64,000 nucleotides of DNA from Acanthosepion lycidas (Eukaryota; Mollusca; Cephalopoda; Sepiida; Sepiidae). The DNA is taken from the NCBI GenBank assembly GCA_963932145.1, contig OZ010595.1, positions 75,328,090 through 75,392,089 of the forward strand. Direction: 5' to 3'. The notes beneath the pieces were generated by a model. It did not search any database. It was not told the DNA's origin and saw only the letters and a program-made list of their open reading frames with translations. This document shows positions 32,598 to 43,591 of the stretch, one piece after another; the stretch's first letter is position 1, and each line of letters opens with the position of its first letter. A program made the position numbers and the translations under genes.

Positions 32598-33019
32598 TAA
32601 TAAATAAACGTAAAAAAAAATAAATAAACGTAAAAAAAAATAAATAAACGTAAAAAAAAATAAATAAACGTAAAAAAAAATAAATAAACGTAAAAAAAAA
32701 TAAATAAACATAAAAATAAATAAACATAAAAATAAATAAACATAAAAAATAAATAAACATAAAAAATAATAAACATAAAAAATAATAAACATAAAAAATA
32801 ATAAACATAAAAAATAATAAACATAAAAAATAATAAACATAAAAAATAATAAATAAACATAAAAAATAATAAATAAACATAAAAAATAATAAATAAACAT
32901 AAAAAATAATAAATAAACATAAAAAATAATAAATAAACATAAAAAATAATAAATAAACATAAAAAATAATAAATAAACATAAAAAATAATAAATAAACAT
33001 AAAAAATAATAAATAAACA
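32598..33019. repeat. AT-rich minisatellite with staged unit types
   Basis: From left to right: five 20-bp units of TAAATAAACGTAAAAAAAA type, then 16-17 bp TAAATAAACATAAAAA types, then about five 16-bp TAATAAACATAAAAAA units, then about nine 20-bp TAATAAATAAACATAAAAAA units. The Phe/Tyr/Leu-rich minus-strand proteins over this region are artefacts of the repeat. Confidence 0.97.
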
Positions 33020-33435
33020 TTACAAAATTCTATATAAGAGGGTAATTTAAGAAAACTGAAGCCTAGCCATACCATAAGTTTGATCTGAAGATATAAACCT
33101 GAAGAACCTGAAAAAGCATTGGCTTACATACATTGACAAGGATGGAAAGCTTGTCACAAAATAAATCAATATGTTATAATTTTTTTCTCAACATCAATTT
33201 ACAGACAATGTAATTTCATACATGTTTGTGTATAATTTCACACACATCTGTTGCAAAAACTAAAAATTTCACTTCCAAACAAAACTTTCATCAGATAACT
33301 TCTTAGACATGGTTTTGATGCCAAAAGCATCATTATGACCTCAGGATCAAGACAACTTCCACCATAAAAATGGACACGATCCTAAATAAGTAATATCCTC
33401 TACCGGACACCTCATCTTCAAAGAGGGCCAGATGA

Positions 33436-33470
<35 letters not shown>

Positions 33471-34934
33471 AAAAAATTACTATCCCAGACACTGGTCATT
33501 CCAGGGGTGTTATTTCTGTATGGAAATTTACCTGTGTTATCTTAATTTAGAAGACTTAAAATATTGGTGATTCCAAGCTGGCTTAACATTGTACCTTTCA
33601 AGTTAAGACCATTTCAAGCATTGGAATAGGATCCAAAATAACAGAATTTATTTCACATAAAAAAAAAAAAAACAGCAAATTCTTTCATCTTTCTACAAAC
33701 TACAAATTTTTCCTTCTCAGTATTTGGTCACCCTGATTAATGCCATATATTCAGAAAATTCTATTACATGCACCAAACAGAAAGGAAGATAAAACTAGGT
33801 AGTCAGAGTCCTTGTCTAGTCTGGTAACATGATTGCAGAAGTGATAGTTATGTTTGCCAGCTTACAACATAAAAGTGGAGATCTTTCTCTCTCCAAATCA
33901 CCAATTACTTGCATCTCAAAATGGCTGCTTCTTTTAAGGACATTGCTATCCCATCTTGACAAGATGATGAATCAGGCAAATTAAATCATTAAATTTTTTT
34001 TTGTTTAAAAAGATTCTCTTCTCCAAAAAAAAAAAAAAACATTGCCTCCTGACCCAGTTTTCCATTCAGAAAATTTACTCTCAAAAATTTGTTTCTTGGA
34101 GAGAACAAAAAAAAAAAAAAAAAAAAAATTCCTTAAAATTAATATAATTTCAGGTGACTGGTATTTCAGGTTTTTTGTAAATCCCTGGAATCAATCATCT
34201 GTCAAAACCCATACCTGTCCTGTGCAGTAGACAGGAACAGGAGTAATCCTCAATCTGACGATTTCCTCAAGGAAAATTCAGGTTCAATCTATCATAAATC
34301 TCAAATGTAACTTCACTTATCAAGCCTTAATTAGACCTTTTAATTATTTTACACTATTCCACTTATAACATAATGAAAATAACAGAACAAGAGGAAATGA
34401 CTTCTCATTGGCTCTATGCAATTACACCAGGCATAAGAGCCATCTGCTGTCAAACCTCTTTGGGGACTATTCTCCCTTTATGAGTAGAAACACCACCATT
34501 CTTATTATATCATTACCACAAGATATTTTTGGCTTTATATAGTGATTAATTACGTTACAACAATTTTGATTAATAAACAAACACTACTACCATATATAAT
34601 AAGCTTCCAAATTATGTGATCATTTTATGTATTTGGCATAGAAATTAGGGAAAAAAAAAAAAAAAAAAAAAAAAAAAATAGTTACTATTTTATATTTCAA
34701 AGGAACTAATGTTTACTATATATATATATATACACACATATATCTTAAAACAATGAGAAGCACAACAAAGCCCTAATTGCCACAATAAATAGAAATAAAT
34801 CTACTAAATCTGGAAGGAACAGGACCCAAACTTTATAAAGAATATATTCATTCACTTTTATTAAATTTTATAAATTCTTATCAACATAGATAAGATTATT
34901 GTAAAGGCTCAATATTTGTTTGAGTTTGGATTTT
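33020..34934. other. AT-rich non-coding stretch
   Basis: Several poly-A runs (about 33440-33468, 33660-33672, 34025-34040, 34109-34128, 34649-34678) and a short (TA)n run at about 34717-34730. Nothing coding seen. Confidence 0.5.
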
Positions 34935-35340
34935 TTATGTGCAATGTCCCTTTAGGACATTGGCAATCATGGCTCTCCATAATTTCCTGTCCTTCATAAA
35001 TCTTAGTAAAGGGTTTCTTTTTGCTATGTCTCCTAATTCCTGTTCTGCTAATCATTTACACAAACTCACTAAGTAGATTGTGTGTTGCATTCCTCCGTCC
35101 CTCTTGCCTTTAATGTCCTGTGAGTATCAAACTTTCTAAGCCTTCTTTCCACATTATGTGCCCTAGAAATTTCAGTTATCTGTTGCTAAGTACTTTTTTG
35201 TTTCTCTAAAACTGTCATTGCTCGTTTCTGTTGCTTCAAGTCTCTTCATCTGTTAGATTTTCCAGCATTTATTGGCATATAGGAGTACCAATATTACATA
35301 ACACTTCAGTACTCTTTTCTTTGTGTCCATGTGTCAACAT
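34935..35340 (-). pseudogene. RTE-type LINE, C-terminal fragment
   Basis: Aligns with the 7850 copy from its 3' UTR inward ('gtgcaatgtccctttaggac', 'catggctctccataatttcc', 'cattatgtgccctagaaatt'). 5'-truncated near 35340, with many stops. Confidence 0.75.
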
Positions 35341-35594
35341 TGTTTTTGCTAGCAGAATTAACTGAATAAACAAACATTCGACTTAATTTTGGCTAGTTTT
35401 TTTTTTTTTTTTTTCACAAACTGTCAAAGTTGAACACATTTTGTTAAAGCATGTTAAGCAAAAATAAAAAAAAATACTAAAACTTACACATAAAAGGTGA
35501 AAGGTCAGCAAATTTCAAGTCGGATTAGTATTGCACAATTGCAGTTAACCGATTTCCTGCATTGGTGTATGTTATAAAATAATGAAAGGAAAAG

Positions 35595-35738
35595 AGCAAC
35601 GGCCATTTTATAAAAGACAGCAACGGCCATTTTATAAAAGACAGCAACGGCCATTTTATAAAAGACAGCAACGGCCATTTTATAAAAGACAGCAACGGCC
35701 ATTTTATAAAAGACAGCAACGGCCATTTTACAAAAATT
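35595..35738. repeat. 24-bp minisatellite, six units
   Basis: Units of AGCAACGGCCATTTTATAAA plus AGAC, five perfect and the sixth diverged. Being a multiple of three, they give an eight-residue repeat in a 147-residue minus frame. The unit is GC-richer than its surroundings. I see no other reason to call that frame a gene. Confidence 0.95.
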
Positions 35739-36235
35739 TCTGAGAAATTCAAGATCAAATATATCCTTCAATTTATGAGAAAAAAAGACAAACAGAAAAT
35801 TGTAGTAGATATTTTGCAATATGACTAAATTTGTGCTACACAGAGATTTTTTTGAAGTTTTCATGATTAAGTTAGTTACGGTAACATTCATGGGAGAGGA
35901 GCTCCCGAAAAGTCTTATAATGAAGAGCATGTGACCAAAATGTGACATTATATATTTTACTTTACTTCAATTCTTTTGCTATCCAAAATTCCACTGAAAT
36001 TTATTTCTATAAAAATGCCATAAAAGCAATTTTTATTTTCTGATGTGCAAAGAGGTGCTGAAAAATTCTGAACCCATTCAAGAAGAAATGTGAAAGGAAA
36101 TTCTGATGTTTAGTCAGATTTGGTAAAGTGTATCAGTTTGTGAACTTTCCAGTACCCCATTTATAAATCCCTTTTCCAGCTTCATTTTCTTTTATGAGAA
36201 TTTACTCTTAACAAGCCCTTGTGAATTTAACAATC
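35739..36235. other. AT-rich non-coding stretch
   Basis: At about 36050-36170 a small repeat with 'aggtgctgaaaaattctgaa' is related to 7600-7660 ('aggtgctgaaaatttttgaa'). Confidence 0.45.
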
Positions 36236-36451
36236 AGAGGCATGGTGGAGTAGGATAGCAGCTCGGATTGAGGAATCAGAGAGCAAAGTTCAAATTCCAT
36301 CAAATCCATTACATTCACTTATGTGCTAATACCCTTGGAAAAGTGTATGAATCCTCTTCTCCAACTAGCTATGGGTAAATAGCAGGACAGACCAGGTTCT
36401 AAAGTCTTGGATGTTAACTGGTCTACCACAGAAATGATGGCAACCTACTGC

Positions 36452-36491
<40 letters not shown>

Positions 36492-36565
36492 AGCCTAATC
36501 AGTCATGTATTGAAAGATACATGATCACCTAAGCGTGTATCATGCATGGCACATAACAGACTAGT
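36236..36565 (+). mobile_element. tRNA-derived SINE, family I, with 3' stem-loop
   Basis: Counterpart of 1158-1466. The head GGCATGGTGGAGTAGGATAG and B-box-like AGTTCAAATTCCATC, then the body ('aatacccttggaaaagtgta', 'agctatgggtaaatagcagg'), a poly-A expansion at about 36456-36490, and the terminal stem-loop region ('tcagtcatgtattgaaagat', 'aagcgtgtatcatgcatggc'). Confidence 0.85.
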
Positions 36566-37079
36566 TGAAAGTGTTAAATTTTACTTGTTTTTTGTTTTTT
36601 TTAAATACATCAAATTCTGAAAATACTGCAAGAAGCTAAAATAAATTAAATTTGAATCTGAATTGAGAATCAATTAAAAAAGTTATTTTCTCATTAAAAG
36701 TCATCAAAATCAGTTTATATTTGTTTTTTAGGCCTCAAGCAAGAGAGTTGTTACTTAAAACAAAGCTTGTGACCTGACTAATTTTATTAGTTTGAAAGTC
36801 AACAAGTAACATACACTTGAAGGCAGAAAGCCACATCAAGAGAAATCTGATTAAAACAAACGACAACAGTCAAATGTGCAGGATAATGATAAAAATACTA
36901 GATCTCAAAAATTCAGACATAAAAAAGACAAAAAAAATTCCAAAAGTAATAAAATGTTCAAATGAGTAGCACTTTTTAACCCATTGATAATTTTGCTCAA
37001 GTTGTTTTGGGAGGTAATAGCCAAACTGATTTCACAGATCATTACAATCAAACCTCTATACTTATGGCCTTGTGCTAAT
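36566..37079. other. AT-rich non-coding stretch
   Basis: At about 36860-36930 a weak tail of foldback family C ('aaaaattcagacataaa'). Nothing else. Confidence 0.4.
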
Positions 37080-37240
37080 CTAAGCTAAGAGGCATCTTAT
37101 TGCAGAGTAATAATGTGTAAGCTAGTCTCAAAGGTTATTACTTTGAAGTAACAAGTTTGATTCTCACTGGGTGCACATACTTGTGATATTGTGTCAAAAT
37201 TAAGTTATCTGTAGTAAATAGATAATGAATGAAGAATTCT
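37080..37240 (+). mobile_element. tRNA-derived SINE, family III
   Basis: Contains 'caagtttgattctcactggg' as a B-box-like element after an A-box-like 'gtgtaagctagtctcaaagg'. Related copies on the minus strand lie at 47790-47905 and, partly, 15345-15420. Confidence 0.5.
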
Positions 37241-37629
37241 GCTTTAAAAAAAAGATCTAAAACAGCAAAATCTTTATATATGAAAAGGAATTGACATGAT
37301 AAAAACTGATGAAAAGCTTAAATAATGTTAATTTGATTTTCTTGAGTAAGGAAAAGCAGCAAAATTGGCAGGTGACTAGTCTGTGATAAGGAATCTTTCA
37401 GGGTCAAAGGCCAGACTGCCTGTAAAAAGATAAAAAGCACTTAACTGACACATTTATTTCTCTACTTTCCTTCACCGCCCCCCACCACCACCTCTGGGCC
37501 ATCATCTTCCTCATTGCCAGGATGGAAACAATAACAATGACTTTGATGAAAGCTGAAAATGAACATTTCTAAAAAAAATTTAAAAAAAAAATGTCTTCCC
37601 ACAATTTTTCATTCTTTATACAAACAGAA

Positions 37630-37960
37630 GTCCAAGATGCCAGCTACAAATTGGAGATGTCAACATCAAACAAGTACAAAAGTTTAAATATGTGTGAAGT
37701 GTTTTAACAGAGGATGGAGAATGCAACACAGAAAGCCAAATGCACATTGGATTAGCAAAAGACACATTCTAAAAGCTAAGCAAAGTACTAAAAAAATGAA
37801 AGTTTTGTTAAGAAAAAAAAAAAAAAAATTGATGAATTGGGGTATAATATTAATTCTCTCTATGGCAGTGAATGCTGCACAATTCCCTCACAAATGAGAC
37901 AATTCCCTCACAAATGTGGCTCTACAGAAGGATGCTGAGAATTCTATGGGTGGAGTAGGT
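37630..37960 (+). pseudogene. RTE-type LINE, thumb and C-terminal fragment
   Basis: Reads LQIGDVNIKQVQKFKYV, SVLTEDGECNTESQMHIGLA and KDTF-KLSKVL, matching [20 protein letters not shown] and [20 protein letters not shown] of the 8.4-kb copy. After a poly-A run it jumps to the 'cactgcacaattccctcac' and 'ctgagaattctatgggtgga' blocks. A 16-base block is duplicated in tandem at about 37881-37915. Many breaks. Confidence 0.75.
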
Positions 37961-37979
37961 AAGCAACATAGAAGTATTA

Positions 37980-37980
<1 letters not shown>

Positions 37981-38029
<49 letters not shown>

Positions 38030-38030
38030 C
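37981..38030. repeat. (TA)n(TG)n microsatellite
   Basis: About 15 TA units followed by about nine TG units. Confidence 0.95.
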
Positions 38031-38136
38031 AAATATATAGAAAATAGGAAAGAACGTGTTAGGTAAATAATCCAAAGTTCTTTAGTATTTTTGTTATTTT
38101 TTAAAAATAGTGCCCGATACAAAAGTAGAGCATAAA

Positions 38137-38220
38137 TATAATTATTTATTTAAAAATATGATTCCAACACGCTACATAAGAGTTCTTATGTAGCATGTTG
38201 GAATAATATTTTTAAATAAA

Positions 38221-38228
<8 letters not shown>
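38137..38228. repeat. palindromic hairpin (92 bp)
   Basis: Arms TATAATTATTTATTTAAAAA onward through 'attccaacacgctacataag', mirrored by 'cttatgtagcatgttggaat' and the complement of the outer part. The loop is two or three bases, with very few mismatches. It is followed directly by (TA)n at 38223-38260. It may be a tiny MITE or a recent inverted duplication. Confidence 0.85.
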
Positions 38229-38261
<33 letters not shown>

Positions 38262-38369
38262 CCTCATTAATAGCACAAAAGTCAAAGTTTCATGCACAAT
38301 GCAGTCATCAGGTGCTGGGTAGAGACTGACCATTACATAATTGAAATTTTAATAAGAATATCTAGTTAA

Positions 38370-38529
38370 TGCAATGCTGGTACAGTCCATATATTACTTT
38401 TTTTTTTGTTATTTAAAAAAATATATATATTGTATTTAAAATAAATGGAGATTAATATTTTATATTTAAAATATACAAGGATTAATATGTTACATTTAAA
38501 ATAAAGAATTAATTTTATTTCATGTTTAA
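38370..38529. other. short AT-rich tandem block beside the mariner
   Basis: Three or four diverged units of about 35 bases built on 'atttaaaata' with 'aggattaatat'. It replaces the missing left part of the mariner element. Confidence 0.55.
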
Positions 38530-39227
38530 AATGTTTACCAAGCCACTGTCTCCGACGCTTAACATTTCGATAAAAGATCCATTTTTCGTCGCCAGTCACA
38601 AGTCTATCCAAAAAAGGTGAAACAAGTTGGCGAGAATGGAGAGAAGAGCAGATGTCAACTCGGGATTTGAGGTTGTTTTTAGACAATTCACGAGGCACCC
38701 ATTTTCCAAGTTTAGGATCTTTTCCAAGTTGTTGAAGATGACGATGAACAGTTGTATGGTTTGAACTGAGAAACACTGCTAATTCCTCAACTGATAAAGC
38801 AGGATTTTCTTCAAGGGCTGCTTCAAGAAGCTTTTCATCAAACCCAACTGGACGTTAGGTTTGATCTTCATCCTCAGGGGTGAAATCACCTCTGAATTTT
38901 GCAAACCATCTTTTGTAAGTTCTTTCATTCACACATTCCTCTCCATAAACTGAGTGAATGTTTCTAGCTGCTTCAGCTGCTGAGTTTCCTTTCTTGAACT
39001 CATAAAGCATTATGTACCTCAAATGATTCTTGGGTACTTCCATGTTAGCAGGGTTTTAATCAAACAAAATTTAATTTTATTGTTCTCTGAAATAAAATTT
39101 GATTAGTTTAAATGCATCTAAACATAAAAATAATGTCCAGCTCCATTAAACATTATAAAATATTCTTTAAATTTTTTTCATTTTAACAAAAAGTTAAAAT
39201 TCGGATAGAACTTATGGGATGACCTGA
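38530..39227 (-). pseudogene. mariner transposon, 3'-truncated, one premature stop
   Basis: The right end is intact: a TIR ending ATGACCTGA (outer end TCAGGTCATCCCATAAGTTC on the minus strand) next to TA at 39228-39229. The transposase begins MEVPKNHLRYIMLYEFKKGN at 39043 and reads through the helix-turn-helix region (ARNIHSVYGEECVNERTYKR) to EDEDQT. A TAA at 38855-38857 interrupts it. The same frame then continues RPVGFDEKLLEAALEENPAL, VHRHLQQLGKDPKLGKWVPR and VTGDEKWIFY, which carries the first catalytic Asp. The homology stops at about 38530, so the second and third catalytic residues and the left TIR are gone. Between stop and truncation the frame is otherwise open, which suggests a fairly young copy. 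Confidence 0.88.
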
Positions 39228-39282
39228 TATTTTATCAAGAATCTCTAAATACATAGAAGCACCAGACCAGAAGTCATCCATG
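39228..39282 (-). pseudogene. Jockey/CR1-type LINE fragment in inverted orientation
   Basis: 'tattttatcaagaatctc' and 'agcaccagaccag' match the minus-strand LINE at 28025-28080 (LEILDKI and IWSG regions). It joins directly to a plus-strand fragment of the same family. Confidence 0.55.
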
Positions 39283-39812
39283 CTTAGAATATTACTGCTA
39301 TATATGATCTAGCACCCCCACTGTTTACCTGGAGCTCACTGATAAGATCCAAAGAAAAATAAGGAATATCATTGGTCCTGATCTGGGGGCTCAGCTACAG
39401 TCACTTGCTTACCACTGTAAGGTTGCCTTTCTGTGCCTTTTTTTTATAAATACTTTCATGGTAATTGTTTGGATGAGCTCTGTGCTATGGTACCTAGACT
39501 GTATGTATCTAAGTGCAATACTAGACTGGCAGAGAGATCTCATCAATTACAGCTGAGCTAGCTAAATGTTGCTGTAATTTCTAGGCTGATAGTTTTTTTT
39601 GGGGTTCCCCCCCCACACACCTCTCATCTGTGAAACTCCCTTCCGGGCCCCATGCTTTCCAGCCAACTTTAATCTGCAAAAATTTAAATGCAATGTCAAT
39701 CACTATCTACTGTCCTCCTGGTTACTCTTTTCTCTTTCTACTCATTACTAATGTTTCTCTTCCTAATTCCTCCATACACTGTAACCCCTTGCCCTGCTTG
39801 GAATGTTTTTGT
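39283..39812 (+). pseudogene. Jockey/CR1-type LINE, 3' end
   Basis: Contains the LELTDKIQRKIRNIIGPDLG stretch, a YKYFHGNCLDEL-like block, ARLAAR-equivalent and PFRAPCFPANFNLQKFKCNV-like codons ('tttaatctgcaaaaatttaa'), then the tail 'cactgtaaccccttgccctg'. Several frame changes and stops. Confidence 0.75.
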
Positions 39813-39829
39813 TTTTTGTTTTTACTGTT

Positions 39830-40182
39830 TAACCTTTTGCAGGTCTATTTAAAGCCAGAAAATAATTTGGGATTGGAAGAATCTTTTGGAGATAATGATT
39901 TACTGATATAAATTCAAGTAATTAACCTATAACTGGGGAAGAAGAGGTGGACTCATACCTTTACCAATGGTATTTTTGCGTGTAAGTGAATGTAACACAA
40001 GTGACTAGAATTGGAACTCTGCTCTCCAATTTCAAGTTGTTATCCATTACACCACCTGCACATCAATCTCACAACACCTGGTATTCCCAAGTGGTCAAGC
40101 ATGTAAGTACTGACCAAGTTAGACATTGCCTAACTTTAGCAGTCATACAAGAACTGGTGTTTCAACATGACATGACTAGGCA
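39830..40182 (-). mobile_element. SINE family II (5S-like head + tRNA-like part)
   Basis: The 5S-like block (about 40075-40182 on the plus strand reads 'ctggtattcccaagtggtca', 'aagtactgaccaagttagac') is followed on the minus strand by the tRNA-like part at about 40005-40070. Then come the body and the conserved 3' end ('aggtctatttaaagccagaa' on plus). No poly-A remains. It inserted next to the LINE tail at 39.81 kb. Confidence 0.85.
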
Positions 40183-40631
40183 ATAAGGTCTACTCCAAGT
40201 GCTCTGGACTTAAAATATTATAACTATAACACAAAACAAGAATGTCATGTGGTGATCTTCTATATTGGGTATTATCTGCATTCTGAAAAAAAAAAAAAAA
40301 AAAAAAAGATCTAGAACCAAAGTTGCAACAGCGTACTATTTTTGAAAAGTCAGTTCAACTAAATTTGGAATTTCCCTACTTGCAACTTTCGGGGTCTATT
40401 TTAAAATAAAGCTAGACTAATTTGAGGTACTTAAGTTAATTCAGAACTTAGAAGCAGTGGGCTTAAAATGTAGCTATTGCTGGTAATACTATTTCAGAGT
40501 GAATCTATTAAAATACAGATATGGATATATACAGACATAAAATAAATTTTGAACAAGAACTGTTCTCGTCATGGAAATACAGATGATTGAGTTCAAACAA
40601 GTTAACATGCTGAAACATTTCGTATGAAATA

Positions 40632-40669
<38 letters not shown>

Positions 40670-41367
40670 ATATAAACTCTCCCTTCCATAACCAGAAAAA
40701 CAGGGAACAGATTATGCTACTAAGTACAAGAAAAAAAAAAAGAAAGAAAGAAGGGTATCAAAGAAAAATCAGAATTACCCAGCATCTGAAACAGCAGCAA
40801 GGGTAAGAGGCATGTGATATTTTCAAACCTGTCCTTTTTCATCGAAATCAGCTGAAGGCAACCAACTAGAAAGGTTATCCAGCCATTAAAAAGAAAGGAA
40901 AAAGGGGAAAAAAAAAGGAAAGGAAGCAGAAACAAAACTTCAAGAAGATTCCTGTACGTTCCCTCTTCTCAGTGACTATCACGTTTTAACCAAAAAGGTC
41001 TTTGGCAGAGTATGCACCCTGGTACCTGCTTTTCATTTAATAATCAAGATTTCCTGCAATCTGTAATCCAATATTTGGCTCTTTTCAAGAAGGAAAAGAT
41101 CATTATCTATGATGATATCCAAGACATTTCCTGGGGGTACAAGCAAAAACAACACTTAACTGCCACAGTATAGAAATCTTCTCAATATACAAGATTACTC
41201 AATATCTTTTTTCTTTTAATCTGCAAAAAGCAGTGTTCAAGATGCATTATATGAAAGCACAGAAGAAAATGGTGTCAGTAAAAATGAATTATTTCTGATG
41301 CTGATAAACAGAGAACCAGTCATTGAAGACAGAAATATAACAAGGAGATACACTGCATCTGAACAAT
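40183..41367. other. AT-rich non-coding stretch
   Basis: A poly-A run at about 40287-40307, (TG)n at about 40636-40663 and an A/G-rich patch at 40730-40760 and 40890-40930. No gene. Confidence 0.5.
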
Positions 41368-41755
41368 ATGGCTTACAACTAGATCATGTTGAAACATTGG
41401 TTTCTATACAATCACCAAAATTAAGCAACATCAAGCCTGGTCATCACCTAGATGGGTGACCACTGAGGAATACCAAGTGTTATAAGCTTGGATGTGCAGG
41501 TGGTGTAATGAGTAATGGCTCAGAATTATTAATAAAAGAGCAGAGTTCCAATTCCCATTGGGTTCATTATATATCTTATGTACAAAACCCTTGAAAAAAA
41601 AAAAAAAAAGGTACAAATCCCCCCTGGTATGGGTTAATTAGTAAGACTTGTATCACTAAATCATTCTCTAAAAGAAAATTAAAAAATAAAATTAATTCTT
41701 ATAATCTAAAAATATTTTTTGGCTTTAAATATCCTTCAAAGTTGTAAAAAAACAA
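41368..41755 (+). mobile_element. SINE family II (5S-like head + tRNA-like part), most complete head
   Basis: Sense orientation on the plus strand. 5S-like: TTAAGCAACATCAAGCCTGG, then 'agatgggtgaccactgagga' and 'ataccaagtgttataagctt', aligned with the 5S internal promoter and 3' stem. tRNA-like: GGTGGTGTAATGAGTAATGG, then GAGTTCCAATTCCCATTGGG. The body has a poly-A expansion at 41595-41609. The 3' part reads 'gggttaattagtaagacttg' and 'ttttttggctttaaatatcc'. Confidence 0.88.
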
Positions 41756-42077
41756 ATCAAATGCAATTAGAACAATATCTTTGTTGCTTTTATTACAAAA
41801 TTTCCACTCGTTTAATAACTGATTAGTATTTATTTTAAGTTTGTATCAAAAACTAGTATAAATAGTAATAATGGCCTTTGTTATTAGATAAAACATTGTC
41901 AACCATTATTAATTTCAACTAATTTTTTTTTTCATTGCAACTAAAACCATGAGTCTGTAGCTAACAGTAAACAGTTCAGATAAAACAAAGCTCTCAGCAA
42001 GTCTTAAGGAGCTTGGTTAACTATACCAACTCTTAGTTGTGTTGTATGAGCTTTATGGTTTACAGATGAAATCTCTC
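41756..42077. other. AT-rich non-coding stretch
   Basis: Nothing recognised. Confidence 0.5.
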
Positions 42078-42560
42078 TGTCATGTTCCTTCATGATGTTA
42101 CGATCATGGCTCTCTACAACTTCCTATCTTTTGCAAACCTTAAAGTTTGTTTTTTTTCTATATCACTTACACCCTGTTCTACAAACCATTTACACAAGTT
42201 TGTTAGGTAGGTTACATGCAGCTTTTCTGTTCCTCTTGCCTTCAATATGTCCTGTGAGTGTCAAATTTTCCAAGCATTCTTTCCATGTTATATGAAAATT
42301 TCAATTATCTCTTTCTGATACTACATATAAGCATTTTTGCTTTCATTTCCTTTAAAACTTCATCATTGCTTATGTATTCCGTCCATGTTATTCTCGGTAT
42401 CCTTTTTGTAGAACCACAATCATTTCAAGTCTCTTTGTCTGTGGAGATTGTCCAGCTTCCACTACGATATAGATGAATCAATATCACATAACAGTTCAGC
42501 ATTTTTTTCTTTGTTTCTAATGAAGTTCTTCTGTTTCTTAATACGTTAGCCATTTAAAAG
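42078..42560 (-). pseudogene. RTE-type LINE, C-terminal fragment
   Basis: Same blocks and order as the other RTE tails ('catggctctctacaacttcc', 'cttgccttcaatatgtcctg', 'agtctctttgtctgtggaga', 'cacataacagttcagcattt'). It extends to the KKVLSCYV region, a little further 5' than most. Confidence 0.75.
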
Positions 42561-42639
42561 ATACCCTACATCTCCCCCACCTCATTTAAAACCCTATTTG
42601 CTGTTTTCGCTTCCTGCAACATCATTATTATTATTATAA

Positions 42640-42800
42640 AATGGTGGTGTGAGTGGACTAATGGCACAGAAAATGAAACTGGTAAAATAAGTCCAAATTC
42701 TATCTGTGACTGTGTTCACATCACACTATGCCATCAGAAAGGAATTCATCTCATCTCTCTGCCTGCAATGGGTCTTTGGTTATCAATTGGTCTGAGAGTA
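42640..42800 (+). mobile_element. tRNA-like SINE remnant
   Basis: A-box-like GGTGTGAGTGGACTAATGGC and B-box-like AAGTCCAAATTCTATCTG, then 'ctctctgcctgcaatgggtc'. Family not resolved. Confidence 0.4.
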
Positions 42801-43232
42801 GGACAACTCTTAATTCAAAACAAAAGATAAGGCAACAGGGAAAACCCCACACCACTATCCCCAAGAACAATCATAGCAAAGCACAGTTTACAGATAACTA
42901 AAAAAAAAAAAAAAAAAAAAAAAAAAAGAAAGATGTGGAAGGCTATGATTGATCACCCACATCCTTAAATGACATGGCACTTGAAGCAAGGAAGCAAGAT
43001 TATAAAGAAAAATAAATGATTATACTACATTTTAGCAGTTGTGTTCTTTAGCTTTTACCTCAATGCGTCCAGTTGTTCTGAGTGAGTGGGCAAATAATTC
43101 TTGCTTATAACTTAAATTCCAAACTTCTTCCTAAAACACACAAACATTAAGAAAAGGACAAATAATCATGACATTCTACACATACTCACATATGTGCAGA
43201 TGGAGCATGCCTGCAAATAGAAACATACACTA

Positions 43233-43263
<31 letters not shown>

Positions 43264-43591
43264 GTGTAGTCAGCTAATAACCCCTGAGGAGTGGATGGTG
43301 TAATTCCTGGAGGATTCATCTACAAAACTCTGGAGTCAGGATGCCAAAGGTAACATCAATCAGCTAAGTGACAAACCTCATATATATATATTTTTTTTTT
43401 TTTCATTGAAGATGACTGACAAAGCACTGTGATTAAACTTATTGAATTTTTCTTGCATTTGTACAAGTATTTTCTTTTATAGACAGTGTGTAAAAACTGT
43501 TCAAATGCCCTATTGATGTTTTTTAATATATATGAAATGGATTAAATCCAATATTTATTTGTTTAAACATTTTTTTTAAATGATACTCGAT
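42801..43591. other. AT-rich non-coding stretch
   Basis: Poly-A runs at about 42900-42927 and 43236-43260. Nothing else. Confidence 0.5.

Noticed and set aside
32419-33075. 218-residue Phe/Tyr/Leu-rich frame resembling a membrane protein
   Set aside because: It is the minus strand of the AT-rich array. The apparent hydrophobic pattern comes from poly-A/T units.
35505-35948. 147-residue frame with an eight-residue repeat
   Set aside because: The repeat is a 24-bp minisatellite and the flanks show no family features. No start context or homologue could be judged.
38305-38330. Minus-strand CTGATGA as a hammerhead
   Set aside because: Lacks stem II and the second core.
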